Shown here piece by piece: positions 16,153 through 17,271 of a stretch of 17,271 nucleotides of DNA. The notes under the pieces are model-generated. The model ran no database searches and was not told the origin of the DNA. It saw nothing but the letters and a program-made list of their open reading frames with translations. Position 1 is the stretch's first letter; each line of letters opens with the position of its first letter. Source of the stretch: an uncultured Veillonellaceae bacterium (GTDB lineage Bacteria; Bacillota; Negativicutes; Veillonellales; Negativicoccaceae); assembly GCA_900556745.1 (NCBI GenBank), contig USPU01000012.1, positions 1 through 17,271 on the forward strand, read 5' to 3'. The translations under genes were made by a program, and so were the position numbers.

Positions 16153-17271
16153 GGTGTCTCCTTATACTGTTTCAAATTGACGGCAATTAATTGCGAGATC
16201 CCGCGTTTCACCATCGTCACGCCTTGCAGACGATCCGCGGCCGCCATGGTCGGTTTGCGGTGCGTAATGACGATGAATTGCAAGCCGTTGCGTCCCGTTT
16301 CCAAGTACCGTGTGAAGCGTTTGATATTGGCATCATCCAGCGCCGCATCGATTTCGTCTACCAGACAAAACGGCGCCGGCCGATAAGCCATAAAAGAAAA
16401 GAGTAACGCAATGACCGTCAAAGCTCGTTCACCGCCCGACAAGAGCGAGAGCGCCTGCTGTTTTTTCCCCGGCGGTCGGACCATAATTTCTACGCCGGCG
16501 GGTTTGTTTTCGTCCGCGGCCGTCAGTATCAATTGCGCCTCGCCGCCGCCAAACAGATGGGCGAAAATTCGTTGGAACTCAGCGGCCACGACCTCAAATG
16601 CCGCCGTGAACTGTTCCTGCATGGTGCGATCGATCTCCGCCACCACATTTTGCAACGTATCCCGGGCCCCCGTCAAATCCGCGAGTTGTGTCGTATAAAA
16701 CTCACTTCGCTCGCGCGATTTTTCATATTCTTCAATCGCCTGCTCGGAAATATCCGCAAAGCGCGCGATCTCCGTCAGCAGTCGCCGTTGTTCGGCCCGC
16801 AGTGATGCCTGTGTTCCCTCGACAATCGCAGGTTCCCCAGCCTGCGGATCTAAATCATGCGCCGCCAATTCTTCCCGTTGCTGCGCCACATCCGCCTGCG
16901 CCGCTTCTTTTTTTGCCAGAAGCCGCGCCGCTTCCACTTTCGTTTCCGTCGCTTGCGCCCGCATGGCGCGCAACCGTTCTTGCCCCGCTTGCTGCGCGTT
17001 CAAACGTTCCGCGTGCGCGTCGTAAAATGCGTCCGCTTGCGCTTTCGCCGTCTGCGCCGTTTGCTGCGCCTCATCCGCCTCTTTTTGCAACGTTTCCTGC
17101 GAAGCGCTCAATGCATTGGCCGCCGCTTGAATTTCCTTTTCACGTTGCGTAAGCCGTTCCATTTCCGCCTGCGCATTTTTTTCCTGCTCGGCTTGGCGGA
17201 GCTTCTCCTGCTCCTGTTGCCGCAGCGTCGCCTGCACGGTGGCCAAAGCCACATGCGCTTCGGTGTAGGCG
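16149..17271 (-). CDS. smc: SMC chromosome-condensation ATPase, C-terminal ~373 residues (partial at right edge)
   Basis: SMC homodimers with ScpAB form the bacterial condensin that organises the chromosome. The frame is open to the right edge, so the N-terminal two-thirds, including Walker A and the hinge, are outside. The visible part begins with a long alanine/glutamine/glutamate-rich coiled coil (about the first 230 residues). It ends with the C-terminal head: FQRIFAHLFGGGEAQLIL, the signature LLSGGERALTVIALLF, Walker B PFCLVDEIDAALDD, and FIVITHRKPTMAAADRLQGVTM. The stop overlaps ftsY by four bases, the usual smc-ftsY order of Firmicutes. No defect is seen. Confidence 0.95.
   Translation of the reverse strand, partial: AYTEAHVALATVQATLRQQEQEKLRQAEQEKNAQAEMERLTQREKEIQAAANALSASQETLQKEADEAQQTAQTAKAQADAFYDAHAERLNAQQAGQERLRAMRAQATETKVEAARLLAKKEAAQADVAQQREELAAHDLDPQAGEPAIVEGTQASLRAEQRRLLTEIARFADISEQAIEEYEKSRERSEFYTTQLADLTGARDTLQNVVAEIDRTMQEQFTAAFEVVAAEFQRIFAHLFGGGEAQLILTAADENKPAGVEIMVRPPGKKQQALSLLSGGERALTVIALLFSFMAYRPAPFCLVDEIDAALDDANIKRFTRYLETGRNGLQFIVITHRKPTMAAADRLQGVTMVKRGISQLIAVNLKQYKETP

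Noticed and set aside
16688..17152. 154-codon Pro/Ala-rich open frame on the plus strand
   Set aside because: It is antisense to the Ala/Gln/Glu-rich coiled coil of smc, which explains the biased composition.

Overview
The window reads as a chromosomal stretch of a Gram-positive-lineage (Firmicutes) bacterium with roughly balanced GC. All 21 recognisable genes lie on the minus strand. The gene sets are typical of Firmicutes: smc-ftsY, alaS-ireB-ruvX-DUF1292, rimO-cinA-recA, and an NlpC/P60 wall-hydrolase gene behind a ydaO-type (cyclic di-AMP) riboswitch. A sirC-hemA-hemB-hemL cluster in this setting makes a Negativicutes (Veillonella/Megasphaera/Dialister-like) origin my best guess. That is an inference from gene content, not a phylogenetic result. 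I see no tRNA, rRNA, CRISPR array, insertion sequence or phage gene, and no gene-free stretch longer than about 150 bases.

Read along the minus strand, from high to low coordinates, the layout is as follows. (1) 17271-15199: the C-terminal part of smc (cut by the window edge) and ftsY, coupled by an ATGA overlap. (2) 15132-11480: a Nudix CoA-pyrophosphatase gene, a small heavy-metal-associated (HMA) protein, a sirC-like gene, then remnants of hemA, hemB and hemL. (3) 11383-8059: a polyprenyl-phosphate glycosyltransferase, the riboswitch and its NlpC/P60 gene, a terminator, then the ATPase and permease of a zinc/manganese-type ABC importer. (4) 8007-7223: a carbon-nitrogen hydrolase gene. (5) 7143-3565: alaS-ireB-ruvX-DUF1292, with its own promoter and a strong bidirectional terminator. 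(6) 3464-1: an orphan solute-binding protein gene translationally coupled to rimO, then stand-alone pncC/cinA and the first 195 codons of recA, which runs off the left edge.

The most striking feature is the number of broken genes. hemA has a one-base frameshift, an in-frame TAA and a lost 3' end. hemB survives only as a middle fragment of about 120 codons, joined on one side to hemA and on the other to an N-terminally truncated hemL. The hemC/hemD genes expected here are absent. The Nudix gene has an in-frame TGA and a lost Nudix-box glutamate. alaS has lost about 40 nt encoding part of its catalytic core. The carbon-nitrogen hydrolase has a one-base frameshift. The other genes keep long open frames and their signature motifs, although sirC is divergent at residues thought to be catalytic. 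Either the genome has lost tetrapyrrole synthesis and keeps second copies of essential genes such as alaS, or the sequence or assembly carries errors. The sequence alone cannot decide between these, and raw-read mapping would. The clearest regulatory element is the c-di-AMP riboswitch at 10315-10418, placed so that it could control translation of the wall hydrolase.
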